NCBI GenBank assembly: GCA_945861895.1
Contig: CAMAWF010000016.1
Span: 1 to 52,541 of the forward strand
Source: Rhizobium sp. Q54
Lineage (GTDB): Bacteria > Pseudomonadota > Alphaproteobacteria > Rhizobiales > Xanthobacteraceae
DNA length: 52,541 nucleotides
Reading direction: 5' to 3'
Shown here: positions 1 to 7,305 of the stretch, piece after piece
Layout of the letters: each line of letters begins with the position of its first letter
Numbering within the stretch: position 1 is the first letter of the stretch
Program-made: the position numbers and the translations under genes
The notes under the pieces: model-generated
What the model was told of the DNA's origin: nothing
The model's input: only the letters and a program-made list of their open reading frames with translations
The model's database searches: none

Positions 1-148
1 GCCGGACTTGACGTCAAGCAGGACGCATGACCCCATGAGGCCGTCGACGGGAGCCGCTGTCCGCCTTCACCGGATTGCTGTCCGCCATCGACCGGAATCA
101 CTGTCCGCCTTCAAATGGAATGCCTGTCCGTCATCACCGGAATCCGCA
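1..148. mobile_element. IS21-family element end (partial)
   Basis: The window opens in non-coding sequence that carries four direct repeats and ends in GGAATCCGCA at 148. Multiple short terminal repeats with a TGTCCGC core and a CA terminus are characteristic of IS21-family ends. Immediately to the right the sequence turns into permease-like coding sequence on the minus strand, so the junction is probably the insertion point. No istA/istB coding sequence lies inside the window, so the family call rests on the repeat array alone. Confidence 0.5.
57..143. repeat. four direct repeats of ~21 bp
   Basis: Copies start at 57, 78, 101 and 124, spaced 21-23 bp, each reading roughly CTGTCCGCCTTCACCGGAAT with a few differences. 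They are nearly contiguous, which fits transposase-binding sites at an insertion-sequence terminus rather than a CRISPR array, which would have unique spacers. Confidence 0.8.
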
Positions 149-466
149 AGAACCTGCAATTGAAGGGAAAACTTCGACGGCCATGCCAGCGATGACGGAC
201 AAAGAGATTATCAATGTTCGCCGCGCATCTAGCAGGCGCGAAGTCATAATCTGCAGACCGTTGATCATGATGAAGCTCACGGCAAACAGCAACGCGGCGA
301 CGATAACCGCCAGTAGTTTCTGCAGCGCCGGACGGTTCATGGTGCCGACCCGAACAATACGGTTCGTGCCATGCGCGGTTTCAGCTTTCTCAAACCGCAG
401 ATAGATACCGTTGAGCGGAAGGGCCCGCGCATCAACGGAGAAACTGAACACCGGCAGCGTATTGGT
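149..466 (-). pseudogene. NCS2 xanthine/uracil permease fragment
   Basis: The minus-strand reading frame encodes about 100 residues resembling the C-terminal half of a nucleobase:cation symporter-2 permease. It shows NGLQIMTSRLLDARRT, a membrane segment (LLAVIVAALLFAVSFI) and a second one (IISLSVIAGMAVEVF). A full protein would have roughly 450-550 residues and about twelve to fourteen helices. The frame is closed upstream by a stop at 467-469 and is cut downstream by the IS-like end near 148, so both ends are missing. It is a remnant with no expected function. The family call is by recognition of the motif only. Confidence 0.55.
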
Positions 467-522
467 TCATTGGTGCAAGTCTTCTTAGAGGTGTTGCTTG
501 CGCCAATAGGCCTTGCCAATTT

Positions 523-539
523 AAATACATCATGTATTT
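523..539. promoter_or_regulatory. operator site 1 of the island regulator (ATAC-N5-GTAT)
   Basis: AAATACATCATGTATTT is a perfect palindrome (8-bp arms around a single C). Its core, AATAC-N5-GTATT at 524-538, is shared with four other sites in this window, all in front of catabolic genes. It lies 32 bp before the acyl-CoA synthetase start at 571, and an imperfect TTGCCA (513-518) with TATTTT (535-540) suggests it covers the -10 region. Assignment to the GntR protein at 15492 is inference. Confidence 0.7.
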
Positions 540-570
540 TAATGGCGCGCATGCACGCCTGCGAGGTGCT

Positions 571-2463
571 ATGAACCTGACCGGCAATTCCTTTTCTGAA
601 TTACAAGCAGCCCTGCAGCAGCTTCGGGACCGCTCGATTCCGCAGCTTGTTGCGGAGCGCGTGGAGCAGGACCCGGACAGCATTGCGGTCCGATACAAGC
701 GCGGCGGGGTTTTTCGCGAACTGACATGGAGTGCCTATCGGCAGGAAATCCGACAAGTCGCCGCCGGGTTGCTTCAATGCGGGTTGGAGCCGGAGGCGCG
801 TATTGCGATCATGGGCGATGTCTGCATTGAGTATTTGCTGACTGATCTCGCGGCGACCTTTATCGGCGCCATCCCATGCGGCATTTATCCCACCAGTTCA
901 CCGGAAGAAGTCGCATATGTATTGCGACTTGCTGGCGCACGAACCTTTGTTGCCGAAGACCAGGAACATCTGGATAGGCTTCTAGACGCCGAGGCAAAAG
1001 AGAATTCGCCTCTCGTCGACAAGATCATCCTCTGCGACGAACGCGCCTTGTTTCTGTATGACGACCCGCGAATTGAACTGTTCAGTTCAATCGTGGAAAA
1101 AGGCCGCAAGAATCCCCAATCGCTGACTAAAGTTGTCGAATTGGAAGGCAAAGTCACTTCGGATTGTGTCAGTGCGATCATCTTCACGTCTGGCACGACC
1201 GGTTTTCCGAAGGCCGCATACCGAACGCAAAGCTCCGACATCATCGGGTTTGGGTACAGCTTCCTCGAAGTCATACCGGAAATGCGTGTGCGGTCGCACC
1301 GCGTTGTCTGTCAACTGCCGTTAGCCCACGGAATGGGGCGCGCGATTGCAATCTATGCGCCGCTGATCGCGAACATCATCCCGCATATTGGCGAGCCAAA
1401 TCAAAGCCTAGTTTCGCTGATGAACGAGATTCGCCCGACATACGCCATGGGGGTGCCTCGTACATGGGAAAAAATCGTCGCTCATGTGCAAGTCGCGGTC
1501 GATAGCGCAGGTTTTTTTTCACGGACCGCATTTGCGCTGGCGACTTCGGTTGGGCGCAAGCGCGTCCGCCATATTTGGGCCCATGGCGCCGCTCCCTGGT
1601 ATCTCGAAGCGGTCTATTGGCCATTATGGCTCACCGTCATATGGCCGGCACTGCACAAGCTCGGGATGACCTACGTCAACGGAGCCTGCTCCGGCGGCGC
1701 CCCTTTGGCTCCTGTCGTGCACGAGACGCTGGAGGCATGGGGCGTTCCAATGCGCGACATGTTCGGAATGACCGAAACCGGCGGCATCGGCGCGCAGGTT
1801 GGGAAATGGCCGGAGCCGGGTTCCGCGATAAAGCCGATGGCGGCCTCTCACGTGCGCCTCTCAGAGGACGGCGAATTGTGTTTGCGAAGTCCCGGCAATG
1901 TTATCGGCTATTGGAACGACGAAGCGGCAAGCGAAGCGTTGTTCGACTCCGAAGGCTATTTGCGTTCGGGCGATATCGCGATAGTCCTCGAAGATGGCGC
2001 ATTCCGGATTGTCGACCGTAAAAAAGATATTCTGATTACGAGTGGCGGGAAAAATATCGCCCCAGCCGCAGTTGAAAACGCGCTGCGCTGCAGCCCATAC
2101 ATCAGCGAAATCATCGTATTCGGCGATCAACGGAAATATGTGAGCGCATTGATTGAGATCGACTTCGAAAACGTCTCGCAATGGGCTCGCCAGCAACAGA
2201 TTCCCTACACGGGTTACATGAGCCTTTCGCAGAACGAACGGGTCATAGATCTCATCGCGAGGGAAGTTGCGGAACTCAACCAGCGTTTGGCGCGCGTTGA
2301 GCAGGTCAAGAAATTCCGGATTCTTCCAAAAGAGCTCGTTCCGGAGGACGGCGATACGACGCCGACCCGCAAGATTAAACGATCGCATGCCTACAAGCTT
2401 TTTGGCGAGCTGGTTGAGGGAATGTACGCCAAAGACAGTCTGCCGGAAGTCATCAATGTCTAG
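571..2463 (+). CDS. AMP-binding long-chain acyl-CoA synthetase-like ligase
   Basis: A 630-residue ANL-superfamily adenylate-forming enzyme that would activate a carboxylic acid with ATP and CoA. The ATP-binding loop FTSGTTGFPK lies near residue 207, the aromatic-glycine motif GMTETGG near 400, the SGD hinge region near 467 and the C-terminal lysine motif SGGKN near 490. The length fits the FadD15/long-chain acyl-CoA synthetase branch (about 600 residues) rather than short-chain forms. An in-frame ATG at 532 lies inside the operator palindrome, so the ATG at 571 with GAGG at 563-566 is preferred. It leads the operon with the livKHMFG importer, which suggests that the imported compound or an early product is a carboxylic acid. 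The acid is unknown. Confidence 0.9.
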   Translation: MNLTGNSFSELQAALQQLRDRSIPQLVAERVEQDPDSIAVRYKRGGVFRELTWSAYRQEIRQVAAGLLQCGLEPEARIAIMGDVCIEYLLTDLAATFIGAIPCGIYPTSSPEEVAYVLRLAGARTFVAEDQEHLDRLLDAEAKENSPLVDKIILCDERALFLYDDPRIELFSSIVEKGRKNPQSLTKVVELEGKVTSDCVSAIIFTSGTTGFPKAAYRTQSSDIIGFGYSFLEVIPEMRVRSHRVVCQLPLAHGMGRAIAIYAPLIANIIPHIGEPNQSLVSLMNEIRPTYAMGVPRTWEKIVAHVQVAVDSAGFFSRTAFALATSVGRKRVRHIWAHGAAPWYLEAVYWPLWLTVIWPALHKLGMTYVNGACSGGAPLAPVVHETLEAWGVPMRDMFGMTETGGIGAQVGKWPEPGSAIKPMAASHVRLSEDGELCLRSPGNVIGYWNDEAASEALFDSEGYLRSGDIAIVLEDGAFRIVDRKKDILITSGGKNIAPAAVENALRCSPYISEIIVFGDQRKYVSALIEIDFENVSQWARQQQIPYTGYMSLSQNERVIDLIAREVAELNQRLARVEQVKKFRILPKELVPEDGDTTPTRKIKRSHAYKLFGELVEGMYAKDSLPEVINV

Positions 2464-2487
2464 TCAGTGCAAAATCGGGAGTAAATC

Positions 2488-3690
2488 ATGACACGGAATT
2501 ACGGTTCAGCCGTGGCGTCAGCTGCGGTACTTGCTGCCTTCGTGCTTTCGCCTGCGGCGGCACAAGAGAAGGCACATAAGATTGGCTATATCGCCGACCT
2601 TTCGGGTCCCATGCAGGACAATTACGGTCCGATTGTCGAAGGCTTCGAATACTATGTGAAGGAACTCAACGCCCGCGGGGGAATCAACGGGGTTCAGGTT
2701 AAGCTTTCAGTTCGTGACGACGGCCTTGATGCGACGCGTGCGGCTTCCAATGCGGTCGAGCTGGCGACGTCCGAGGGCGTCAACAGCATCTGGGGCATGA
2801 GTGTCAGCCGTACGCATCTTGCGGTCTATCAGACGGCTGCGCGCAATAGCATTCCGGCAATCGCGATGTTCAGCGGCATCAAGGAAATATTGCCGCCAAA
2901 TCCGTTGCCGTTTGCATACTCTGCGGGTCATGTTTTCGAGATCGCCGGCGAGGTGTCCGGCAAGCTCGCGGCCAAGATGGCCAACGGCAAAGGCAAAATG
3001 ATCTGCAACAGCATTGAGGCGCCTGGCGGTGTCGCAGCATGCCAGTACACGGAAGGCGCTGCGGCCGCGGGAGGCCTGGAAACTGGAACGGTTCTCTTTC
3101 CACCGACGGTGACCGAGTTTGGCGCTATTGCTCAACGCATGATGTCAATGAACCCGACCATCGTCGTTGCGCATGCAGGCGCCGGCCAAAACGTTGGCCT
3201 TATCAAGGCTCTTCGCGGAGCCGGCTATAACGGCCCGATCCTTATGGGCGCGCACGGCCTGAATGAAACGCCGATGATCGATGCGCTCAGCGGCGTCGGC
3301 GATCTCGACAAGCTTCAGATTGTCAGCCGATTTTCTTCTCCCGACAGTTCTGGAAAAGAACTGGATGAGATTCGTGCCGTCGCCAAGAAGTACGGCAAGA
3401 AGACACCGGTATCGACAACCACCATTATGGGCTGGTCGCTGGGCAAAGTCATGGAAGCCTCGCTCACGAAGTGCGGTTATCCATGTTCCGGCGAAAAGCT
3501 CAATTCAGTGATCGAAAATATCAAGGTTGAAATGGGATCGCTCATGGGTGGTCCGATTCAATTCGCGTCGAAGGACCATTACGGAAAATCCTGGTGGCGC
3601 GTTTTCCAATACAATGCTGCCAAGAAAGGCTTCTTGCCCGTTTCGGATTGGCAGGAAGCGTCGTCTACTCCAACTTTGCGCAAGCAATAA
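2488..3690 (+). CDS. livK: ABC transporter substrate-binding protein, branched-chain amino acid type
   Basis: A 400-residue periplasmic binding protein of the Leu/Ile/Val (Peripla_BP_6) family. A signal peptide spans residues 1-25 with an AAA-Q cleavage site, and the mature protein starts with the family pattern KIGYIADLSGPM. Two Rossmann-like lobes follow to the end. GGGAG at 2477-2481 precedes the start by 6 bases, and the gene begins 24 bp after the synthetase. It delivers ligand to the LivHM permease encoded just downstream. In catabolic islands this family often binds amides, aromatic acids or N-heterocycles rather than amino acids, so the ligand is open. Confidence 0.92.
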   Translation: MTRNYGSAVASAAVLAAFVLSPAAAQEKAHKIGYIADLSGPMQDNYGPIVEGFEYYVKELNARGGINGVQVKLSVRDDGLDATRAASNAVELATSEGVNSIWGMSVSRTHLAVYQTAARNSIPAIAMFSGIKEILPPNPLPFAYSAGHVFEIAGEVSGKLAAKMANGKGKMICNSIEAPGGVAACQYTEGAAAAGGLETGTVLFPPTVTEFGAIAQRMMSMNPTIVVAHAGAGQNVGLIKALRGAGYNGPILMGAHGLNETPMIDALSGVGDLDKLQIVSRFSSPDSSGKELDEIRAVAKKYGKKTPVSTTTIMGWSLGKVMEASLTKCGYPCSGEKLNSVIENIKVEMGSLMGGPIQFASKDHYGKSWWRVFQYNAAKKGFLPVSDWQEASSTPTLRKQ

Positions 3691-3724
3691 AACTAAGGCC
3701 CCAGCCGCGCGATCGGAGGGATCA

Positions 3725-4585
3725 TTGGTAGCCTTAGTTTTGACCACCGTGGCGAGCTGGGGCATTTACGCCTTGCTCGGCATCGGGATTGTGCTCGTCT
3801 ATCGCACGAGCCGGGTTCTCAATATCGCCTCGGGTGAAATGGCCATCTTTATTGGCTATGTCGCTGCCACTTCGATCCAATACGGTCTGCCGTTTCCCGT
3901 TGCGGTCCTGTTCAGCATGGGCGCCGCAACGGTTCTCGGTTTTGTCATTTTCTGGTTCGCAATCCGGGGCGTCATGGGGGAGCCCCCGCATGTAGGGCTC
4001 ATGATCACCGTTGGCATCGCCGTCATCCTCAACGGTCTCATGATCGTCCTGTTCGGCGGCGGTATGATCGCAATCCCCGCCGGTCTTCCGGCATTCACGA
4101 CCATCGGACAAGTTCAGCTACCGACTCCGGATGTCGTGGCAACGATCGGCGCATGGTTTTCGATCGCCGTCATCGCGGTGATCTACCGGCTGACCAATCT
4201 CGGACTGCAAATGCGTGCCGTGGCCGAACGCGTCACGCTCAGCGCGCAACGCGGCCTCAATGTCGACCGAACCGTGGCGTTGAGTTGGATCGTCGGACTC
4301 TTGGCTGCCGGTCTCGCTGGAGTTCTCCACGGCGAACGTTCGTTTGTGGCGCTCTCGGCATCGGCAATTGGCATTAGTGCGCTTATTTCCTGTCTGATCG
4401 GCGGCATGGATAGCCTCAAGGGCGTGGTCATCGCCGCACTCATTGTCGCAGCAGCCGAAACCTTGACGGCGCGGTACATCGATCCGCGCTACGTATTGAT
4501 CGCGCCGGTGGCCATACTGCTGGTCATTCTCATTGTGCGGCCGTGGGGTCTGTTCGGCACCGTTGAGGAGATCAGGCGGGTATGA
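3725..4585 (+). CDS. livH: branched-chain-type ABC transporter permease LivH
   Basis: A 286-residue integral membrane permease with about eight hydrophobic segments and the family pattern SRVLNIASGEMA near the N-terminus. The frame is open further upstream, but that part overlaps livK and is not membrane-like. A TTG at 3725 preceded by GGAGGG at 3715-3720 gives a typical LivH N-terminus (VALVLTTVASWGIYALLGIG), so this rare start is chosen. It pairs with LivM to form the channel of the importer. Its stop overlaps the livM start (ATGA at 4582-4585), which indicates translational coupling. Confidence 0.88.
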   Translation: MVALVLTTVASWGIYALLGIGIVLVYRTSRVLNIASGEMAIFIGYVAATSIQYGLPFPVAVLFSMGAATVLGFVIFWFAIRGVMGEPPHVGLMITVGIAVILNGLMIVLFGGGMIAIPAGLPAFTTIGQVQLPTPDVVATIGAWFSIAVIAVIYRLTNLGLQMRAVAERVTLSAQRGLNVDRTVALSWIVGLLAAGLAGVLHGERSFVALSASAIGISALISCLIGGMDSLKGVVIAALIVAAAETLTARYIDPRYVLIAPVAILLVILIVRPWGLFGTVEEIRRV

Positions 4586-5667
4586 GTATCAACATGAATA
4601 CGCAGCGCATTCCATCGTCATTACCGACCAGCAGGGGTCGGACGATCGCTTTGCGTCGCGGTCGTGCGCAATGGCTGACCGTATTGCTCGGTGCCTTGGC
4701 ATTGCTGCTGCTGCCGGGTGTGGCTTCGGTGTTCTGGGTGCATCTTGCAAATGTCAGCCTGATCGCCGTTATCGCCGCGGTGGCGCTCAATATCCTGACG
4801 GGAAACGCGCGCCTGGTGTCCCTTGGACAAGCTGCATTCCTTGGCATTGGTGCTTTTACTGCGGGGATCCTGCAACGGGCCTATGACGTGCCGTTTCCCG
4901 TCGCGCTTGCGGCGGCTGCTGTCGCCGGCGGCATCGCTGGCTTTTTCATTGCTCTGCTATCGCTTCGGCTCCGCGTGCTCTACGTGGCGGTGACCACTTT
5001 GGTTCTACATTTCACGGTCACGACGATCTTTTCGTTTGTGCAGGCCGTTTTTCTCGATTCGTCGGGCATTATCCTGCCGCTTCCGAGTCTCGGCATCTTG
5101 ATATTGAAGACGCCAACGCAATGGTATTATTTCCTTGTTGTGGTCGCAGCGATCGTCGTTCTCGGCGCGCTAAATTTGTTGCGCAGCTTTATTGGACGCC
5201 GCTGGACCGCCGTTGGTGAACACGACCTGGCCGCCGAAGCACTCGGCGTTCCAGTTGCAAAGGCAAAGCTCTCCGTATTTGCGGTCACCTCCGCGGTGGT
5301 GGCGTTCGCCGGCGCGCTTTCCGCCTACTATGTCGGCACCTTTTCGTTCGAGACGTACAATTTGGGTCTTGCCATCGCTTATTTGGCAATGATCATCGTC
5401 GGAGGCGTCGGCTCGGTTCTTGGTTCCGTGCTTGGCGCTGTGTTCATCACTTTGTTGCCACACGTGCTCGATCAGATGTTCTTGCTTCTTGATCTAAAAA
5501 TACGCGCCAATGTACTGGCCGGCATACATCAGATCACGTTTGGCGCAATGATTGTCGGTTTCCTGCTGTTCGAGCCGCGTGGACTGGCCGAATTGTGGCG
5601 GCGCTTCAGCGCGGCCGCCGCCGATTGGCCTTTCCGCTATCGCAGCGTCGATCGAGGTAACCGATGA
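4582..5667 (+). CDS. livM: branched-chain-type ABC transporter permease LivM
   Basis: A 361-residue permease with a hydrophilic N-terminus of about 30 residues followed by some nine membrane segments. The LivM hallmarks ALNILTGNARLVSLGQAAF and AYLAMIIVGGVGS are visible. It overlaps livH by 4 bp and livF by 4 bp, so the importer subunits are translationally coupled. With LivH it forms the inner-membrane channel for whatever LivK binds. Confidence 0.92.
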   Translation: MSINMNTQRIPSSLPTSRGRTIALRRGRAQWLTVLLGALALLLLPGVASVFWVHLANVSLIAVIAAVALNILTGNARLVSLGQAAFLGIGAFTAGILQRAYDVPFPVALAAAAVAGGIAGFFIALLSLRLRVLYVAVTTLVLHFTVTTIFSFVQAVFLDSSGIILPLPSLGILILKTPTQWYYFLVVVAAIVVLGALNLLRSFIGRRWTAVGEHDLAAEALGVPVAKAKLSVFAVTSAVVAFAGALSAYYVGTFSFETYNLGLAIAYLAMIIVGGVGSVLGSVLGAVFITLLPHVLDQMFLLLDLKIRANVLAGIHQITFGAMIVGFLLFEPRGLAELWRRFSAAAADWPFRYRSVDRGNR

Positions 5668-6479
5668 CCGCACTTTTGGAGGTTGAGGGCCTGGAAGTTG
5701 TCTATGGGCATGTGATTCGGGCAATCCAGGGCATCTCGTTCTCGGTTGGTGAGGGCAAGATCGTCGGTCTTGTCGGCCTCAATGGCGCCGGAAAAACCAC
5801 GACGGTCCGGGCAATTTCCGGTTTTCTGCCGACGGAAAACGTTCGCATCACCGACGGCCGCATTCGTTTCGCGGGGCAATCGATTGCCAGATTACGCCCC
5901 TACCAAGCCGCACGGCTCGGCATCGCATTTGTTCCCGAACGAGACAAGGTATTTGACACGCTGACGGTGCGCGAAAATCTTGAGGTGGCCTTGACCGCCA
6001 CGACGTTGCGCGGCGATGAGCCCGGGCGGTGCCGAAGATATCGTTCAATCAAAGACATCCTCGACCTGTTTGAGGCGCTTGCGCGCCGCGCCGATCAGCT
6101 TTCAGTTTTTTTGTCGGGAGGCGAACGGCAAATGCTTGCCATCGGCGCCTGTCTACTGACCGCTCCACGGCTACTGATTGTCGATGAGGCTTCTCTCGGC
6201 CTTGCACCGATCATGCGCCGCCAGGTTCTCGATATGTTGGCGCAACTTAATCGCGAATTTGGACTAACTGTTCTGATCGTGGATCAGGACGTTGGCGGAG
6301 TGCTCTCGATCGCGGATCACGGCTATATCCTTGAAAACGGACGCGTGGTCTTCGCCGGTTCGCGCGAGCATCTCTTGCAGCACGGAGACGTCAAGGAATT
6401 CTATCTAGGCCAAAAGGAAGACCGCGAGCGCGGATATCGCGACGTCAAGCAATATCGCCGCGTCCGCCGGTGGCATTAG
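5664..6479 (+). CDS. livF: branched-chain-type ABC transporter ATPase LivF
   Basis: A 271-residue ATPase subunit. Walker A GLNGAGKTT lies at 38-46, the signature LSGGERQ near 151, and Walker B LLIVDEAS near 171, followed by the switch region at VDQDVGG, where the usual His after the D-loop is replaced by Asp-Val. The order within the operon is livF before livG, and livF overlaps livM by 4 bp. It energises import with LivG. The loss of the canonical switch histidine (usually EQN or EHD followed by a conserved residue) is common in LivF proteins and is not taken as inactivation. Confidence 0.9.
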   Translation: MTALLEVEGLEVVYGHVIRAIQGISFSVGEGKIVGLVGLNGAGKTTTVRAISGFLPTENVRITDGRIRFAGQSIARLRPYQAARLGIAFVPERDKVFDTLTVRENLEVALTATTLRGDEPGRCRRYRSIKDILDLFEALARRADQLSVFLSGGERQMLAIGACLLTAPRLLIVDEASLGLAPIMRRQVLDMLAQLNREFGLTVLIVDQDVGGVLSIADHGYILENGRVVFAGSREHLLQHGDVKEFYLGQKEDRERGYRDVKQYRRVRRWH

Positions 6480-6482
6480 GCA

Positions 6483-7289
6483 ATGGATTGTATTCTCGAA
6501 ATCGAAGATCTATCGTTGAGTTTCGGAGGGTTGCAGGTCCTGCGGAACGTGCGACTTGATGTTCTGCGCGGTAAGGTAACGGCGCTGATCGGGCCGAATG
6601 GGGCCGGAAAGACCGCGCTGCTCAATTGCGTGAGCGGAATCTATGCTCCACAGGCGGGCCAAATTTCTTTTGACGGCGATAATATAATCGGGTGGTCGCC
6701 CGAACGGGTAGCGCGCGCCGGCGTCGCGCGTAGCTTTCAAAACCTTGAGCTGTTTCCATCTCTGTCCGTTCTCGAAAATCTGCTGGTTGCGCGCGATCAG
6801 CATTTTCGTGGAACGGCCCTGGGCGCGGCAATCTTTTTCGGTCCCGCGCGTCGCCGCGAGTTGTTAGAGCGCGAGAAAGTGGAGCGTGTCATCGATTTTT
6901 TCGAGCTTTGGCCGCTACGCCATGTGCGCGCGCATGATCTACCCTATGGTCAGCAGAAGATTGTAGGTTTCGCGCGCGCGATGGCGGCCGATCCGAAACT
7001 GCTTCTCTTGGACGAGCCGGGCAGCGGCCTGACACGGGATGAAAAGGAAGACCTTGCCCGTTTCATTCTGCGTCTTCGATTTGACTGGGAGGTTTCGATT
7101 CTGTGGATCGAGCATGATTTACAGATGGTGAGCGATCTTGCCGATCGTGTGCATGTTCTGAATGCCGGTGAATGCATTGCCAGCGGAACACCGAACGAAG
7201 TTAAGCAAGTGCCGGCAGTTATCAGCGCGTATGTTGGCGATGAGGCGATCGCGGTCCCGCCGAAAAAGTCGCATGCCGCGGCAATTTGA
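6483..7289 (+). CDS. livG: branched-chain-type ABC transporter ATPase LivG
   Basis: A 268-residue ATPase with Walker A GPNGAGKT at 37-44, the degenerate LivG signature PYGQQK near 155, Walker B LLLLDEP near 173 and a canonical switch IEHDLQMV. The N-terminal pattern LSLSFGGLQVL, in which the second strand has FGG, is a LivG marker that separates it from LivF. It starts 3 bp after livF and is the last gene of the acyl-CoA synthetase/importer operon; the next gene is convergent, beginning on the opposite strand 16 bp away. Confidence 0.92.
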   Translation: MDCILEIEDLSLSFGGLQVLRNVRLDVLRGKVTALIGPNGAGKTALLNCVSGIYAPQAGQISFDGDNIIGWSPERVARAGVARSFQNLELFPSLSVLENLLVARDQHFRGTALGAAIFFGPARRRELLEREKVERVIDFFELWPLRHVRAHDLPYGQQKIVGFARAMAADPKLLLLDEPGSGLTRDEKEDLARFILRLRFDWEVSILWIEHDLQMVSDLADRVHVLNAGECIASGTPNEVKQVPAVISAYVGDEAIAVPPKKSHAAAI

Positions 7290-7305
7290 GCGGCCGATTA
7301 GAAAT

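Noticed and set aside
57-143. Direct repeats as a CRISPR array
   Set aside because: The copies are almost contiguous and imperfect, with no unique spacers; an IS end fits better.
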